DNA from: Candidatus Gastranaerophilales bacterium
Lineage (GTDB): Bacteria > Cyanobacteriota > Vampirovibrionia > Gastranaerophilales > JANQFW01
NCBI GenBank assembly: GCA_028280605.1
Contig: JANQLL010000111.1
Location: forward strand, 1 to 43,751
Direction: 5' to 3'
Length of the DNA: 43,751 nt
This document shows, piece by piece, positions 27,876 to 37,174 of the stretch. A model generated the notes under the pieces. It had not been told where the DNA came from, ran no database searches, and saw only the letters and a list, made by a program, of their open reading frames with translations. Made by a program: the position numbers and the translations under genes. Every line of letters starts with the position of its first letter. Positions within the stretch are counted from its first letter, which is position 1.

Positions 27876-27978
27876 TTGTCATTTGTGCAAATTTGCATTT
27901 ACTATCCTTTTTTGATAATATTTTTTGTAAATAATTTTTATATTATATTTGAAAATATTAAAAAGGGATTAAGAGTAA

Positions 27979-28992
27979 ATGCTTAAAAAAGCTTTAATCT
28001 TCGGAATAACCGGGCAAGATGGCTCGTATTTGGCAGAATTTCTTTTGGAAAAAGGATATGAAGTCCATGGTATTATTAGGCAAGCCAGCTCTTTAAATAT
28101 AGAGCGCATTCAACATTTATACATGGATCCTAGTGTACATGGAATAAAGCTTTTTTTGCATTTCGGTGATTTATCAGAGGGTTCAAGTTTATATAAAATA
28201 TTAGAAAAAATAGTACCTGATGAAATATATAATCTTGCTGCGCAAAGCCATGTACATATTAGTTTTAACAATGCTGAATACACAGGCGATATTAACGGAA
28301 TGGGTGTTGTTAGAATATTAGAAGCTGTGAAGCAGATGCAAATAAAAACAAAATTTTATCAGGCTTCTACCAGTGAATTGTACGGAAAAGTCAGGGAAAT
28401 ACCCCAAAATGAATTAACGCCTTTTCATCCGAGAAGTCCTTATGCTGTAGCAAAGCTTTATGCTCATTGGGCAACAATAAATTATCGTGAAAGCTATAAT
28501 ATGTTTAATTGCACCGGTATACTTTTTAATCATGAATCCCCAAGAAGGGGCGAAAACTTTGTAACAAGAAAAATTACCAAAAGCTTGGCAAGAATTGTAG
28601 CGGGTAAACAGCGGAAAATAAAACTAGGAAATCTTGATGCAAAAAGAGATTGGGGATATGCAAAAGACTACATTGAAGCTATGTGGCTAATGTTGCAACA
28701 TAATGAGCCAGATGACTATGTAATAGCAACAGGGACAAATCACTCAATTAAAGATTTTCTTTTTGAAGCCTTTTCTATGGTAAATAGGGATTGGGAAAAA
28801 TACGTGGAAATAGATCCTCAATACCTTAGACCCGCAGAAGTTGATATTTTAATAGGAGATGCTAGTAAAGCAAGACAAAAGCTCGGTTGGAGTCCTAAGA
28901 CATCTTTTAAAGAACTGGTTAAAATAATGTTGGAAGCTGACCTAAGGACAGAGGGTATCTTAACCGATGAAATGACGCTTTGCTGTATTTAA
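27979..28992 (+). CDS. gmd: GDP-mannose 4,6-dehydratase
   Basis: Converts GDP-D-mannose to GDP-4-dehydro-6-deoxy-D-mannose, the precursor of GDP-fucose, GDP-rhamnose and related sugars. The 337-aa SDR protein has the NAD(P)-binding [10 protein letters not shown] at residues 9-18, catalytic T131/E133 in STSELYG, Y155 and K159 in [12 protein letters not shown], and the Gmd signature [19 protein letters not shown]. The ribosome site is a weak AAAAGGG 12 bases upstream. The expected partner genes for fucose or perosamine synthesis are not adjacent. It ends three bases from the convergent isomerase gene. It could supply sugar donors for the two TPR-glycosyltransferases, but this is inference. Confidence 0.95.
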   Translation: MLKKALIFGITGQDGSYLAEFLLEKGYEVHGIIRQASSLNIERIQHLYMDPSVHGIKLFLHFGDLSEGSSLYKILEKIVPDEIYNLAAQSHVHISFNNAEYTGDINGMGVVRILEAVKQMQIKTKFYQASTSELYGKVREIPQNELTPFHPRSPYAVAKLYAHWATINYRESYNMFNCTGILFNHESPRRGENFVTRKITKSLARIVAGKQRKIKLGNLDAKRDWGYAKDYIEAMWLMLQHNEPDDYVIATGTNHSIKDFLFEAFSMVNRDWEKYVEIDPQYLRPAEVDILIGDASKARQKLGWSPKTSFKELVKIMLEADLRTEGILTDEMTLCCI

Positions 28993-28995
28993 TGC

Positions 28996-29805
28996 TTAGA
29001 AGTAAGTTTTTATAACGTATTCCAAAGACTGTTTTATTACTTCAATATTATTAGTTTCGGTTTTAAAGATCTCAATAGTTAAATATTTATTATAACCCAA
29101 GCGTATTAATGTATCAGCTATAAGCTTATGATCTGTATCTAGCGTGCCAATAGGCTTTAAATCGGGTTCGCTTATATGTATATGTTCAATATAATCGAAT
29201 GAATATTCTAAAGTTTTAATATAGTCTTCGTTATTAAGAGTCATTGCACCTATATCTAAAAGTAGACCAAGCCCCTGTGAGTTTATTTTCTTTAAAAAGT
29301 CAACAGTATCTTTTGTTGTAGTTAAAAATTCGCATCCATAGTGACCAGAAATAGGCTCTATGCAAAATTTAATGTGGTTTTTTGCTGCATGTTCACCAAT
29401 ATTAGAAAAGAAATCAGTTGCAATATCAAGAGCAACAGTTTTATCTGTATTAAACAATTTTCTGTTTTGATATGAGCCGAATACAAGCTTGTCAATGCCT
29501 ATACCGGCAGCAAAATCAATGGTATTTTTTAGGTATTCTAATGTTTTTTTTCTTGCTTCTTTGGTGTTGAATAACTGTAAATCAGGCTGTTTATATAAAA
29601 GAGACTGCAATGCAGTTATATAGATGTTGTTTTCATTCCAGAATTCTAAAAATTCATCAACTTTAGGATCGTTTGTATTATTAATATTATTTGTTATGCG
29701 CTGAGGAGTTGTGTCAATACTTTTAATATCAAGCTCTTTAAGTAAATCTGCAATATTTTTATCTTCATTAGGCTCCCAGGCAAAAGATGTAATAGATAGT
29801 TTCAT
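28996..29805 (-). CDS. Sugar phosphate isomerase/epimerase family (TIM barrel)
   Basis: A 269-aa AP-endonuclease-2/xylose-isomerase-like TIM-barrel protein. It begins MKLSITSFAWEP, and the presumed metal ligands sit in FCIEPISGHYG, LLLDIGAM, HIHISEPD and LTIEIFK, the usual Glu-Asp-His-Glu set of this superfamily. The members act on many keto-sugars and inositols; the substrate cannot be called. It is cytoplasmic, with no signal peptide. It is the second gene of a two-gene - strand unit after the EamA transporter (nine bases apart), suggesting the transporter brings in or exports its substrate or product. Confidence 0.82.
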   Translation of the reverse strand: MKLSITSFAWEPNEDKNIADLLKELDIKSIDTTPQRITNNINNTNDPKVDEFLEFWNENNIYITALQSLLYKQPDLQLFNTKEARKKTLEYLKNTIDFAAGIGIDKLVFGSYQNRKLFNTDKTVALDIATDFFSNIGEHAAKNHIKFCIEPISGHYGCEFLTTTKDTVDFLKKINSQGLGLLLDIGAMTLNNEDYIKTLEYSFDYIEHIHISEPDLKPIGTLDTDHKLIADTLIRLGYNKYLTIEIFKTETNNIEVIKQSLEYVIKTYF

Positions 29806-29814
29806 GATTATTCC

Positions 29815-30780
29815 TTATTTATAAACAATTTCTCTCTCATCTTCTTTTATTTTACTTGAAATATTTTTTTTGGGTTTTAAATTATTTATATTTAATTTTT
29901 TTTGTTTATAAACATTTGTTATCTCTGAAATTAAAACACCTAATATTAATATGCATACACCTAAAACCTTTTGGGCATGAATCTGTTCCGCTAGTATTAT
30001 GGTAGCAAGTCCCATTACTATTGCCGGTTGTGATATACATACCATAGAAACAGAGGTAGCCCCGATCATTTTGATTGATTTAACAAAAAATTTGTTTGCA
30101 TATATCCAGCAAATACTACTTAAAAACAAGACGATCCAAAATGTTAAATTACTTTGTTTTATAACATTTTTAAAATCTATAGGTAAAAAAATTAAGCTCA
30201 TAAACCCACAAATAATAAGCATATAGCAAGAAATTTCTCCTGAAGAGATTGTTGTAAGCTTTCTGGAGATTTCTTGTACTTTTATTCTGTAAATATCAGC
30301 AGTAATGACAGTTAAAAACGAAAACGCAATACCAATAGTACTTAAACTTAACTTATTTATGTCTGTTAAATCTATAACAAGCAATACACCACTAAAAGCA
30401 ATCAAAAACCCTAAATAAAAATATTTTGATAATTTTTTACCGACTCTAAATGCTTGATGTATACCTGTTACAAGTGGTGTTAATGCAACAATTGCAGTAA
30501 CTGTAATAATATTTGAATATTTTAATGCGGTTATATTTGCCAACGTATAGCATAGCATTAAAAAACCCAGTAAGAGTAATGATCCAAGGTTTTTGCCGTC
30601 TATAGGCAGCTTAGGCCTGTTTATAATAATAGATAATATACCTGTCATAACAGCTAAAAGACCCATCATAGACAAAGATGGTATTGTCATATCATTAAAG
30701 CCATGCTTAATAAAAATAGGTTTTAATGACCCAAAGATCAAAGCTATAACTATAAATACGTAACCAAGATATTTATTCAT
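29815..30780 (-). CDS. EamA/DMT-family transporter
   Basis: A 321-aa inner-membrane protein with about ten predicted transmembrane helices in two repeated halves, typical of drug/metabolite transporters. The first half opens YVFIVIALIFGSLKPIFIKHG and the second contains the family-like Trp/Ala-rich helices and a Gly-rich segment VMGLATIILAEQIHAQKVLG near the end. A charged cytoplasmic tail of about 35 residues follows. It is co-oriented with and nine bases before the sugar isomerase, so a sugar-related substrate is likely but unproven. Confidence 0.85.
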   Translation of the reverse strand: MNKYLGYVFIVIALIFGSLKPIFIKHGFNDMTIPSLSMMGLLAVMTGILSIIINRPKLPIDGKNLGSLLLLGFLMLCYTLANITALKYSNIITVTAIVALTPLVTGIHQAFRVGKKLSKYFYLGFLIAFSGVLLVIDLTDINKLSLSTIGIAFSFLTVITADIYRIKVQEISRKLTTISSGEISCYMLIICGFMSLIFLPIDFKNVIKQSNLTFWIVLFLSSICWIYANKFFVKSIKMIGATSVSMVCISQPAIVMGLATIILAEQIHAQKVLGVCILILGVLISEITNVYKQKKLNINNLKPKKNISSKIKEDEREIVYK

Positions 30781-31031
30781 ATATAAAAAACCAAAATTTA
30801 TATTTGAGTTGTACTAATATTAAAACACTTATAACTAAAAATAATTATACTAAAATGCGCTTTTTGAGGTAAATATTTTACAAAGTTTAATGCTTATAAT
30901 CCTAAATTTTGATTTGTTTTTTTATTTTAGAAAAATTTCTAACATGATTCTAATAATTTATTTATATTCTTTTAATGTGGACCTTCTAAGATAAAATTGA
31001 AAAGTTAAAGGAATAAAAGAGAGATATTTTG

Positions 31032-31697
31032 ATGATTGGTCAGAGCATTACAAGCTATAATTCATACAATAATAATATATTTAACAATTATAACTACAGA
31101 TATAATGCCAGAAAGTCAAATATTCAAAATAACCAGGTGAACTTTTCAGGTGGTGCAATGTCGACTATGGCTAAAAATGTTACAGGGGCAGCTAAGTCAG
31201 TTACAACAAATTGCACTCCCAAATTAAATTGGTTTGAAAGATTTTGTGCTTGGGCCTCAAAAGCTACCCAGTTCCGTACAGAAGGATTGAAAGCTACAAC
31301 CGGTAAGGCTATGGCTGCACCAGCTGCAATTGCTTGTTTTCCATCAAAAAAAGACGGAAATGCCAGAGCTTACGCTGCGGCTTTGCAACCTGTTGAAGGA
31401 GTAATTCGCTTTTTAGTTTTCCTTGTAGCAGGCTTGATTTTGGGTCGTGCTGCTGGCAGCTTGGCTGCAAAAGGGGCATTTGGGAAGTTTTTTACTGAAG
31501 GTGCATTAGCTAAAAGTAGGGTTGGGGTTTTGAAAGATACGGTAACAGTAGGAGGAACGCTTTTATGTGTGCCATTTACTGCTTATGCTGTAGATAAATC
31601 TCATCCAATAATTGTTCCTAAAATTGAAAAAGGTTTTGCTGGAGTTAAGAATTTCTTTAAGGGGATTTTTCAAGGAAAAAATAAGGTGCATAAATAA
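31032..31697 (+). CDS. Hypothetical membrane protein with N-terminal NFSG motif
   Basis: A 221-aa protein of unknown function. Residues about 1-35 are Asn/Tyr-rich and end in NNQVNFSGG, a short motif also seen in varied form in the next genes. A middle segment is soluble (LNWFERFCAWASKATQFRTEG), then hydrophobic stretches near VIRFLVFLVAGLILGRAAG and LLCVPFTAYAV suggest one or two membrane helices, followed by a basic tail. The ATG at 31032 is preferred over a TTG one codon upstream; AGAGAG lies about nine bases before. Its stop overlaps the next start (TAATG), so the pair is coupled. Confidence 0.7.
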   Translation: MIGQSITSYNSYNNNIFNNYNYRYNARKSNIQNNQVNFSGGAMSTMAKNVTGAAKSVTTNCTPKLNWFERFCAWASKATQFRTEGLKATTGKAMAAPAAIACFPSKKDGNARAYAAALQPVEGVIRFLVFLVAGLILGRAAGSLAAKGAFGKFFTEGALAKSRVGVLKDTVTVGGTLLCVPFTAYAVDKSHPIIVPKIEKGFAGVKNFFKGIFQGKNKVHK

Positions 31698-32185
31698 TGT
31701 CAATTCAATTTAGGTCGATAAAAGCCTGTAGGAATTATATAGATAGGGCTGCAGCCAATAAAAATTTTCATCTTAAAACGCTAATAGTATCTTCTGCTCT
31801 TATCGAGTTATGTCAAAATGGTATGGATGCACGCAAGGCTTTAAAAAATAAAAAAATATCAAAAGATGAGAGAGGCTATATGGCATCTTATAAAATGATT
31901 AATGGACTTTTATCTTTTGGAACGGAAACAACTATAGGCTGTGTTTTAGCAAGTGACAATGTGCAAAACAAGCTGGCTAATTTTTGTTTTAAGCGTTTAA
32001 AGCAACACCCGGAAAAGTTTGATAAGTGCGCAAGTGGTTTAAAAAATATATTTTCTATTTTAGTTGCATCTGTCTTTATAAGAAGATTGCTCGTGCCTTT
32101 TATTTCTACACCGCTTGCCTCTAAAGTTAAAGATAATGTTATTGAAAAGAAACATAAAAAAGTAAAGTTAAACAGTTTTGCTTAG
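31697..32185 (+). CDS. Hypothetical membrane-associated protein, coupled to upstream gene
   Basis: A 162-aa protein with no recognised domain. It starts MSIQFRSIKACRNYIDR, has moderately hydrophobic helices near TLIVSSALIELCQ, LLSFGTETTIGCVLAS and IFSILVASVFIRRLLVPFIS, and ends in a Lys-rich tail. The ATG shares one base with the TAA stop of the preceding gene, so translation is coupled and the two products probably work together. The opening SIQFRS loosely fits the N-terminal motif of the neighbours. Confidence 0.65.
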   Translation: MSIQFRSIKACRNYIDRAAANKNFHLKTLIVSSALIELCQNGMDARKALKNKKISKDERGYMASYKMINGLLSFGTETTIGCVLASDNVQNKLANFCFKRLKQHPEKFDKCASGLKNIFSILVASVFIRRLLVPFISTPLASKVKDNVIEKKHKKVKLNSFA

Positions 32186-32317
32186 AAATAAAAAAATTTT
32201 TTATAGCTTATTAGGATTTGAATTATAAAAAGTTTTTTTATTTTAAGATTTATAGCACTTTTTTTTATATTTTGCTTTTACTATAATGATTGAGGCTAAG
32301 TAACTTGGTGAAGAAAA

Positions 32318-33184
32318 ATGATGAATAATATAACGCTTTCAATACCTGCTAGTTTAAATAAAAAAAATAATCAAATAAGTTTTAAACAGCAAATCGTAAC
32401 TCCACAAAATTCGCAAGAGAAAGCTAAAGATAATAGGCTGCGCAATGGGCTTTTAATTGTTGGTGGCATGACAGCGGCAGCACTTACTGGTTTTTTAATT
32501 GCTAAGGTTATGCATAAAAATACTTCAAAATTGAATCCAATGGGATTTGTAAACATACCAGAAAGTACAGAAAAAGTTATAACTAACTTGCGCAAGCCGA
32601 TTCCAGGAGGATTAAGGGACACTAGCCTTTTAAAGCTTGATAATTCTGAAATAGGGCTAGTCGCATTAACTGCTGATTTTGCTAATGATGGTGAAATTTT
32701 AGTGATTAATAGATATACTGATCCATTACTAAGTAAAAACTTAGAACATTTTAGAAAACAGGTTAAAAATTTAATTGGCAATGATAAGCTAGTAAGCAAA
32801 GATACAGAATCTCAAGAAAAAATAGCGAAGCTTATATATGATCATATTTGTGATACTTTTCCTCATAATCCGCAAGAATTATTGACAGGTATGGAGAGTA
32901 GCTTAAAAAATAAAGCTATCTCTTTAGGTGAGTTTATTAAGCATAAATCAGGTGTTTGTAGGCATAGGGCTGCGCTAGGCTGTGGTATGGGAGAAGTAAT
33001 AAATCTTGAAAATAAAAACATGGAAATTACATCATATTCTGATGGAGATCATAGCTGGAATTACCTTTGCTTTAATCGTAAAGATCCTAATAATCCTACA
33101 CAAATATTTAAAATTGATACAATATCTGGAACAATAACAAAATACAAAAAGGGTTATATGCCATCAAAATTAAGAAAAAAATAA
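32318..33184 (+). CDS. Transglutaminase/papain-fold-like protein, membrane-anchored (paralogue 1)
   Basis: A 288-aa protein. The N-terminus carries NNQISFKQ (residues 17-24) and a transmembrane helix at about 43-63 (GLLIVGGMTAAALTGFLIA). The C-terminal half has LGEFIKHKSGVCRHRAALG with C214, then GDHSWNYLCFNR with H245 and KIDTISG with D267: the Cys-His-Asp order and spacing of transglutaminase-like domains. The adjacent gene encodes a paralogue with the same three motifs but no membrane helix. Function may be a protease, amidase or cross-linking enzyme; I infer only the fold. The ribosome site is weak (GGTGAAG). Confidence 0.68.
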   Translation: MMNNITLSIPASLNKKNNQISFKQQIVTPQNSQEKAKDNRLRNGLLIVGGMTAAALTGFLIAKVMHKNTSKLNPMGFVNIPESTEKVITNLRKPIPGGLRDTSLLKLDNSEIGLVALTADFANDGEILVINRYTDPLLSKNLEHFRKQVKNLIGNDKLVSKDTESQEKIAKLIYDHICDTFPHNPQELLTGMESSLKNKAISLGEFIKHKSGVCRHRAALGCGMGEVINLENKNMEITSYSDGDHSWNYLCFNRKDPNNPTQIFKIDTISGTITKYKKGYMPSKLRKK

Positions 33185-33277
33185 CCAGGTCAAAGTCTTT
33201 CAACAACAATAATAATAAACTAAATAAGCACGTAACTGCTTATAATTTAATACCAGAAAACAGGAGTATAATTAACA

Positions 33278-34210
33278 ATGGCGATCAGACCAGGAATTCT
33301 GTTATTTGCAGGTAAAACTCTGAAAGCAGAGCAAGTATCATCTGAACAACAGTTAAAAAGCATAGAAGAAAAGGGTATAGACCCTAATTCAGCAGCTAAA
33401 GATGGTATATTAAAAACACAATTTCAAGCTGGACAAAATATACAAACAAAACCTTTAAAAAGTCGTTCACTAGCAGTTAGTTGTGCTAAAAATAAGCCAA
33501 AAACACCTGGTGGTCTAAAGAGGCTTGATCAATTAACGTCTTTAACACCAGATGGCGATCCTGAAATATTGATAAAAATTTTTAACGTAAATCCTGATAA
33601 TGCTGTTAATGCTTATATGCAAAGAGTAAATAAATTTGACCCTAGCTCTGAAAAAGATTTAAAAAAAGCTTATTCTCACTATTTTAAAAATATGGGAGAT
33701 GGCAAATCAGGTGAAGTTATACTACAATTTGTTGAAGATTCAGAATTACGACAAAATTTAAATGAATTTTCTGCTAAGTATGACGAATTGGTCAAGAAAA
33801 AAAAGTACGATAATAAAAATATAAACCTGAAGAAACAAGCTCAAGATGATATAGCTAAATTAGCTTATGCTCATATTAGTGAGACTTTTCCGTACTGTCC
33901 GCACGATTTATTGACTTACCAAGAATCGAAGTTAAAAGGGAAGTTTATTCAATTAGGTGAATTTATTAGGCACAAATCAGGTGTTTGCAGACATAGAGCT
34001 GCATTGGGATTTAGTATGGGCAATGATGTATTAAAGCGCAAGAATAAAAATATAGAAATGCTACCAAAATCCAACGGATATCATAGTTGGAATTATCTTA
34101 TATTTAATCGTAATGGGTTAAACAATAAGCAACAAGTATTTAATATCGATACGGTTAATGAAAAAATTATAGCATACCCTCAAGGCTATATACCGAAGGA
34201 TTTGCAATAA
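33278..34210 (+). CDS. Transglutaminase/papain-fold-like protein (paralogue 2)
   Basis: A 310-aa paralogue of the preceding protein. Its N-terminus differs (MAIRPGILLFAGKT, a variant of the motif) and there is no clear membrane helix. A Lys-rich helical middle (about 115-195) leads into LGEFIRHKSGVCRHRAALGF with C237, GYHSWNYLIFNR with H269 and FNIDTVNE with D291. Conservation between the two copies is concentrated around these three residues, supporting an active Cys-His-Asp site. AGGAG lies about 11 bases before the ATG. Tandem duplication with divergence of the N-terminal half is the simplest history. Confidence 0.7.
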   Translation: MAIRPGILLFAGKTLKAEQVSSEQQLKSIEEKGIDPNSAAKDGILKTQFQAGQNIQTKPLKSRSLAVSCAKNKPKTPGGLKRLDQLTSLTPDGDPEILIKIFNVNPDNAVNAYMQRVNKFDPSSEKDLKKAYSHYFKNMGDGKSGEVILQFVEDSELRQNLNEFSAKYDELVKKKKYDNKNINLKKQAQDDIAKLAYAHISETFPYCPHDLLTYQESKLKGKFIQLGEFIRHKSGVCRHRAALGFSMGNDVLKRKNKNIEMLPKSNGYHSWNYLIFNRNGLNNKQQVFNIDTVNEKIIAYPQGYIPKDLQ

Positions 34211-34404
34211 AAACCAATAAACGAAACCAATAAAATATTTTAAAAATTAGGCAAAACTATTAATTGACTTTATTTATTAATGTTTAAATACATAAAAAAA
34301 GAAAAAAATAAATCATAAATTATAAAACTTATTATTAAATGATTAGTTATAGTTTTTAAAATATAAGAAGTAGCGAAAAAATAAAAATGCATAAGGGAAG
34401 AAGA

Positions 34405-35700
34405 ATGCCTGCAATAATTAGTTTTGTAAAGGAAAATAGCATAGCGCAAGACTTGGAATTGAAGCCCGGTGATGAAATTATTAGTATTAACAATGTAAAA
34501 CCAATTGACTTGATAGATTATCAGCATATGATTGCGGTAGAAGAGCTTGATCTGCACATAAAAAGAACTAACGGCGAAGAAGAAATTATTGAAATTGAAA
34601 AATATTTTGAAGATGATATGGGCATTTGCTTTGAATCAGGGGTCTTTGATAAGATTAAACCCTGCACTAATAAATGTATTTTTTGCTTTGTAGACCAGCA
34701 ACCACCAGGCTTGAGAAATAGCTTGTATATTAAAGATGATGACTACCGATTATCTTATTTACAAGGCACTTACATTACATTGACAAACTTGCAGAAAAAA
34801 GACAAAGAACGCATAGAGAAAATGATGCTAGGACCTTTATATATTTCTTTGCATACCACTAATAATAATTTAAGAAGAAAAATGCTGGGTAATCCTAAAG
34901 CTCCTGATATTATGGAAGAATTAAAATGGTTAAATGAGCTGGATATACCTGTTCATCTGCAAATAGTTATGTGCCCCGGCTATAATGACGGTGAGGAGTT
35001 AATTAAAACTCTGGATGATCTGGTAAAATTGAAATCTAATATATTAAGCGTTGCGATTGTGCCTGTAGGACTGACAAAGTATAGAGAAGGCAATGAACTT
35101 AAAAAAGCAGATAAGGACAAAGCCACTGAAACTATTGATATAATTAATGATTTTAATGAAAAAGTTGGAAATATAGTTGCACACGCATCAGATGAGTTTT
35201 ATATTTTAGCAGGACAAGATTTTCCCAGTTATGAGCAATACCATGATTTTGGTCAGCTGGAAGACGGTGTAGGCATTTGCAGAATGCTATTAAATGATTT
35301 TGAACAACAAAAAGCAGATCTACCTAAGGCTATTGATACACCTAAAAACTTTACTATGGCAACAGGGCAGGATGCTTATCGCTCTAACAAGCAAGTTATA
35401 GATGAGCTAAACAAAATTAAAAATGTTAATATAAATCTTGTTCCTATTGAAAGCTACTTTTGGGGTGATAGCATAACCGTTACCGGGCTAATTACAGGTC
35501 AGGATTTAATTGATAATCTTTTGCCTATTAAATCTGAAATAGATGACTTGATTATATCCGGTGTGATGCTTAGAAAATTTACAAATGATTTTCTGGATAA
35601 CTTAACGGTTGAAGATGTTGAAAACAAATTGGAATGCACTATTCACGTTTTAGAAGATTATTACAGTAACGATGAGTTGATCGACTTAATATTAGATTAA
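34405..35700 (+). CDS. DUF512 radical-SAM-like protein with PDZ domain
   Basis: A 431-aa protein of the DUF512 family, conserved in Cyanobacteria (TIGR03279) and Clostridia. Residues about 1-65 form a PDZ-like domain (LELKPGDEIISINN). An iron-sulphur Cys triad CTNKCIFC follows at C87, C91 and C94, in the x3-x2 spacing of radical SAM enzymes, then FVDQQPPGLR and DDYRLSYLQGTYITLTNL, strongly typical of the family. The C-terminal part includes TGQDAYRSNKQVIDELN and LIISGVMLR. The reaction is not known. I chose ATG 34405 because AAGGG is seven bases upstream; an ATG six codons earlier has none. Confidence 0.9.
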   Translation: MPAIISFVKENSIAQDLELKPGDEIISINNVKPIDLIDYQHMIAVEELDLHIKRTNGEEEIIEIEKYFEDDMGICFESGVFDKIKPCTNKCIFCFVDQQPPGLRNSLYIKDDDYRLSYLQGTYITLTNLQKKDKERIEKMMLGPLYISLHTTNNNLRRKMLGNPKAPDIMEELKWLNELDIPVHLQIVMCPGYNDGEELIKTLDDLVKLKSNILSVAIVPVGLTKYREGNELKKADKDKATETIDIINDFNEKVGNIVAHASDEFYILAGQDFPSYEQYHDFGQLEDGVGICRMLLNDFEQQKADLPKAIDTPKNFTMATGQDAYRSNKQVIDELNKIKNVNINLVPIESYFWGDSITVTGLITGQDLIDNLLPIKSEIDDLIISGVMLRKFTNDFLDNLTVEDVENKLECTIHVLEDYYSNDELIDLILD

Positions 35701-35711
35701 TTTTAAAAAGC

Positions 35712-36152
35712 TTAAAGCATTTTTCTTACATGGTAAGAAAGCCCAGGGATATTGCTATAATGTCCTAAAAATGCTGTTATAATAAGATAAAATGCTAATC
35801 CGAAAGTTAGTGCATCAATGATGGAATAACCTAATACAAAAGGATTGTTAAAAATCGGCATATAAATATAATTTATTACTAATCCGCCAATAATAGGTAT
35901 AAATTTGATAATTTTAATAAACAGTCCCAAAGACATATTTAACAATGCCAATAATAATGTAACTAAGATAGACTGAAAAATATGAAATTTTAAAAAATTA
36001 CTTAAAGTTTTACCTTGAATATTCGCGATTATAAACCAAATAAAACCAAATAAACCGCAGGTTACATAACTTCCGATTGAAAAAATTCTATCCATAAAAT
36101 CAGGGTTGTTGCTATAAGGTCTTTTTCTGTTATACCCACTATAACCTCTCAT
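35712..36152 (-). CDS. Small polytopic membrane protein (possibly Tic20/DUF4870-like)
   Basis: A 146-aa inner-membrane protein with about four hydrophobic helices. A basic Tyr/Arg-rich N-terminus (MRGYSGYNRKRPYSNN) precedes FGFIWFIIANI. The segment LSNFLKFHIFQSILVTLLLAL resembles the FIRFN-mQAiLL region of Tic20/DUF4870 proteins, but the match is weak and made by eye. It is followed on the same strand by nothing and preceded 22 bases upstream by a TPR gene, so the two may be co-transcribed. Confidence 0.6.
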   Translation of the reverse strand: MRGYSGYNRKRPYSNNPDFMDRIFSIGSYVTCGLFGFIWFIIANIQGKTLSNFLKFHIFQSILVTLLLALLNMSLGLFIKIIKFIPIIGGLVINYIYMPIFNNPFVLGYSIIDALTFGLAFYLIITAFLGHYSNIPGLSYHVRKML

Positions 36153-36174
36153 TATGCCTCCTTTTATTTATAAT

Positions 36175-36705
36175 TTAATCCTTTAAAAAAGAATCAATAA
36201 CATCTTCTTTAATTAAATAAATGTCATCATTATCTGGATCAATATAGCTTGCTTCCTTGTAATATTTTAAGGATTCTGAGACTCTGCCCATTAATGAAAG
36301 CAAATTTCCCAGTGCCATATATGCCGTAACATTTTTTCTATCTATATTAATAGCTTCAAGATAAAGTTCCATTGCTTCATCATACATATTTTTTTCTACA
36401 CAAGTATTCGCCCATATTACATAGATAGTTGAATCATTAGGAGCTAATTTAGCAGCTTTTTGATATTTCATTATTGCATCTTCCTTTCGTCCGGCATCAG
36501 ACAAAGCTATTCCATAGCATAAATATGACTTTGGAAAATCAGGATTAATATTAATAGCTTTTTCAAAGCATTCAAAACATTCATCAAATTTTTTCAGCTC
36601 AGATAAAGCATTAGCTAGACATATTAAAGATTTATAATCATTTTCATTCTGGCTTAGTAAATTCTTATAGTATTTTATAGCTCCATCTAAATCATTGGCT
36701 TCCAT
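36175..36705 (-). CDS. TPR-repeat protein
   Basis: A 176-aa protein of about four to five tetratricopeptide repeats and little else (e.g. AININPDFPKSYLCYGIALSD, KAAKLAPNDSTIYVIWANTC, LEAINIDRKNVTAYMALGNLL). It lacks the glycosyltransferase domain of the TPR proteins at 19910-24163. It probably scaffolds protein-protein contacts in the cytoplasm; the partner is unknown. It lies downstream of rpsR on the same strand, but a strong terminator (36800-36841) separates them. Confidence 0.82.
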   Translation of the reverse strand: MEANDLDGAIKYYKNLLSQNENDYKSLICLANALSELKKFDECFECFEKAININPDFPKSYLCYGIALSDAGRKEDAIMKYQKAAKLAPNDSTIYVIWANTCVEKNMYDEAMELYLEAINIDRKNVTAYMALGNLLSLMGRVSESLKYYKEASYIDPDNDDIYLIKEDVIDSFLKD

Positions 36706-36799
36706 AATTCAATCTCTTCTTAATTAAGCAATTTAAGCAATTATAGTATATAACACATTATAAATTATTTTATCATATAAAAAAACTACAAAAAAACAT

Positions 36800-36841
36800 T
36801 AACATTTTAATATTAATACTACAATTAACATTAAAATGTTA
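36800..36841 (-). terminator. Terminator of the rpsF-ssb-rpsR operon
   Basis: Perfect 12-bp inverted repeat: TAACATTTTAAT (36800-36811) and ATTAAAATGTTA (36830-36841), 18-base loop. On the - strand it is followed by ATGTTTTTTTG, giving a U tract after the stem. The stem is AT-rich, so its strength is uncertain. Confidence 0.65.
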
Positions 36842-36883
36842 GAAACCTCTTAATTTAGTCTATCTATATTAAAATAAAATGAC

Positions 36884-37111
36884 TTACCCTTCGAATATAT
36901 AAGCTAATAATGCGTTTTCTCTTGAAACTTTTACAGCATTGGATAACATTCTTTGGTGAAATGCACAATTACCGGTTATTCTTCTTGGTAAAATTTTACC
37001 TCTTTCGGTTAAATATCTTTTTAATTTAATTGTATCTTTAAAATCAATAGAATCTACTTTGTCTGCGCAAAAATTACAAGGTTTACGTTTTTTTCTCATA
37101 TCAGATTTCAT
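36884..37111 (-). CDS. rpsR: Small ribosomal subunit protein bS18
   Basis: A 75-aa bS18 with the diagnostic [15 protein letters not shown] (the CxxC of the zinc-containing form), [20 protein letters not shown] and [25 protein letters not shown] precedes the ATG by about eight bases. It is the last gene of the conserved rpsF-ssb-rpsR operon. Confidence 0.97.
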   Translation of the reverse strand: MKSDMRKKRKPCNFCADKVDSIDFKDTIKLKRYLTERGKILPRRITGNCAFHQRMLSNAVKVSRENALLAYIFEG

Positions 37112-37174
37112 TTTATATATCCTTTTCTAAATTAATTTTCCAGAATTTATATTATTTTTTATCAATTAAGCCGC

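Noticed and set aside
27697..27882. A 61-codon - strand frame over the ncRNA candidate
   Set aside because: It lies within the paired RNA, has no ribosome site and no recognisable protein; the base pairing explains the region better.
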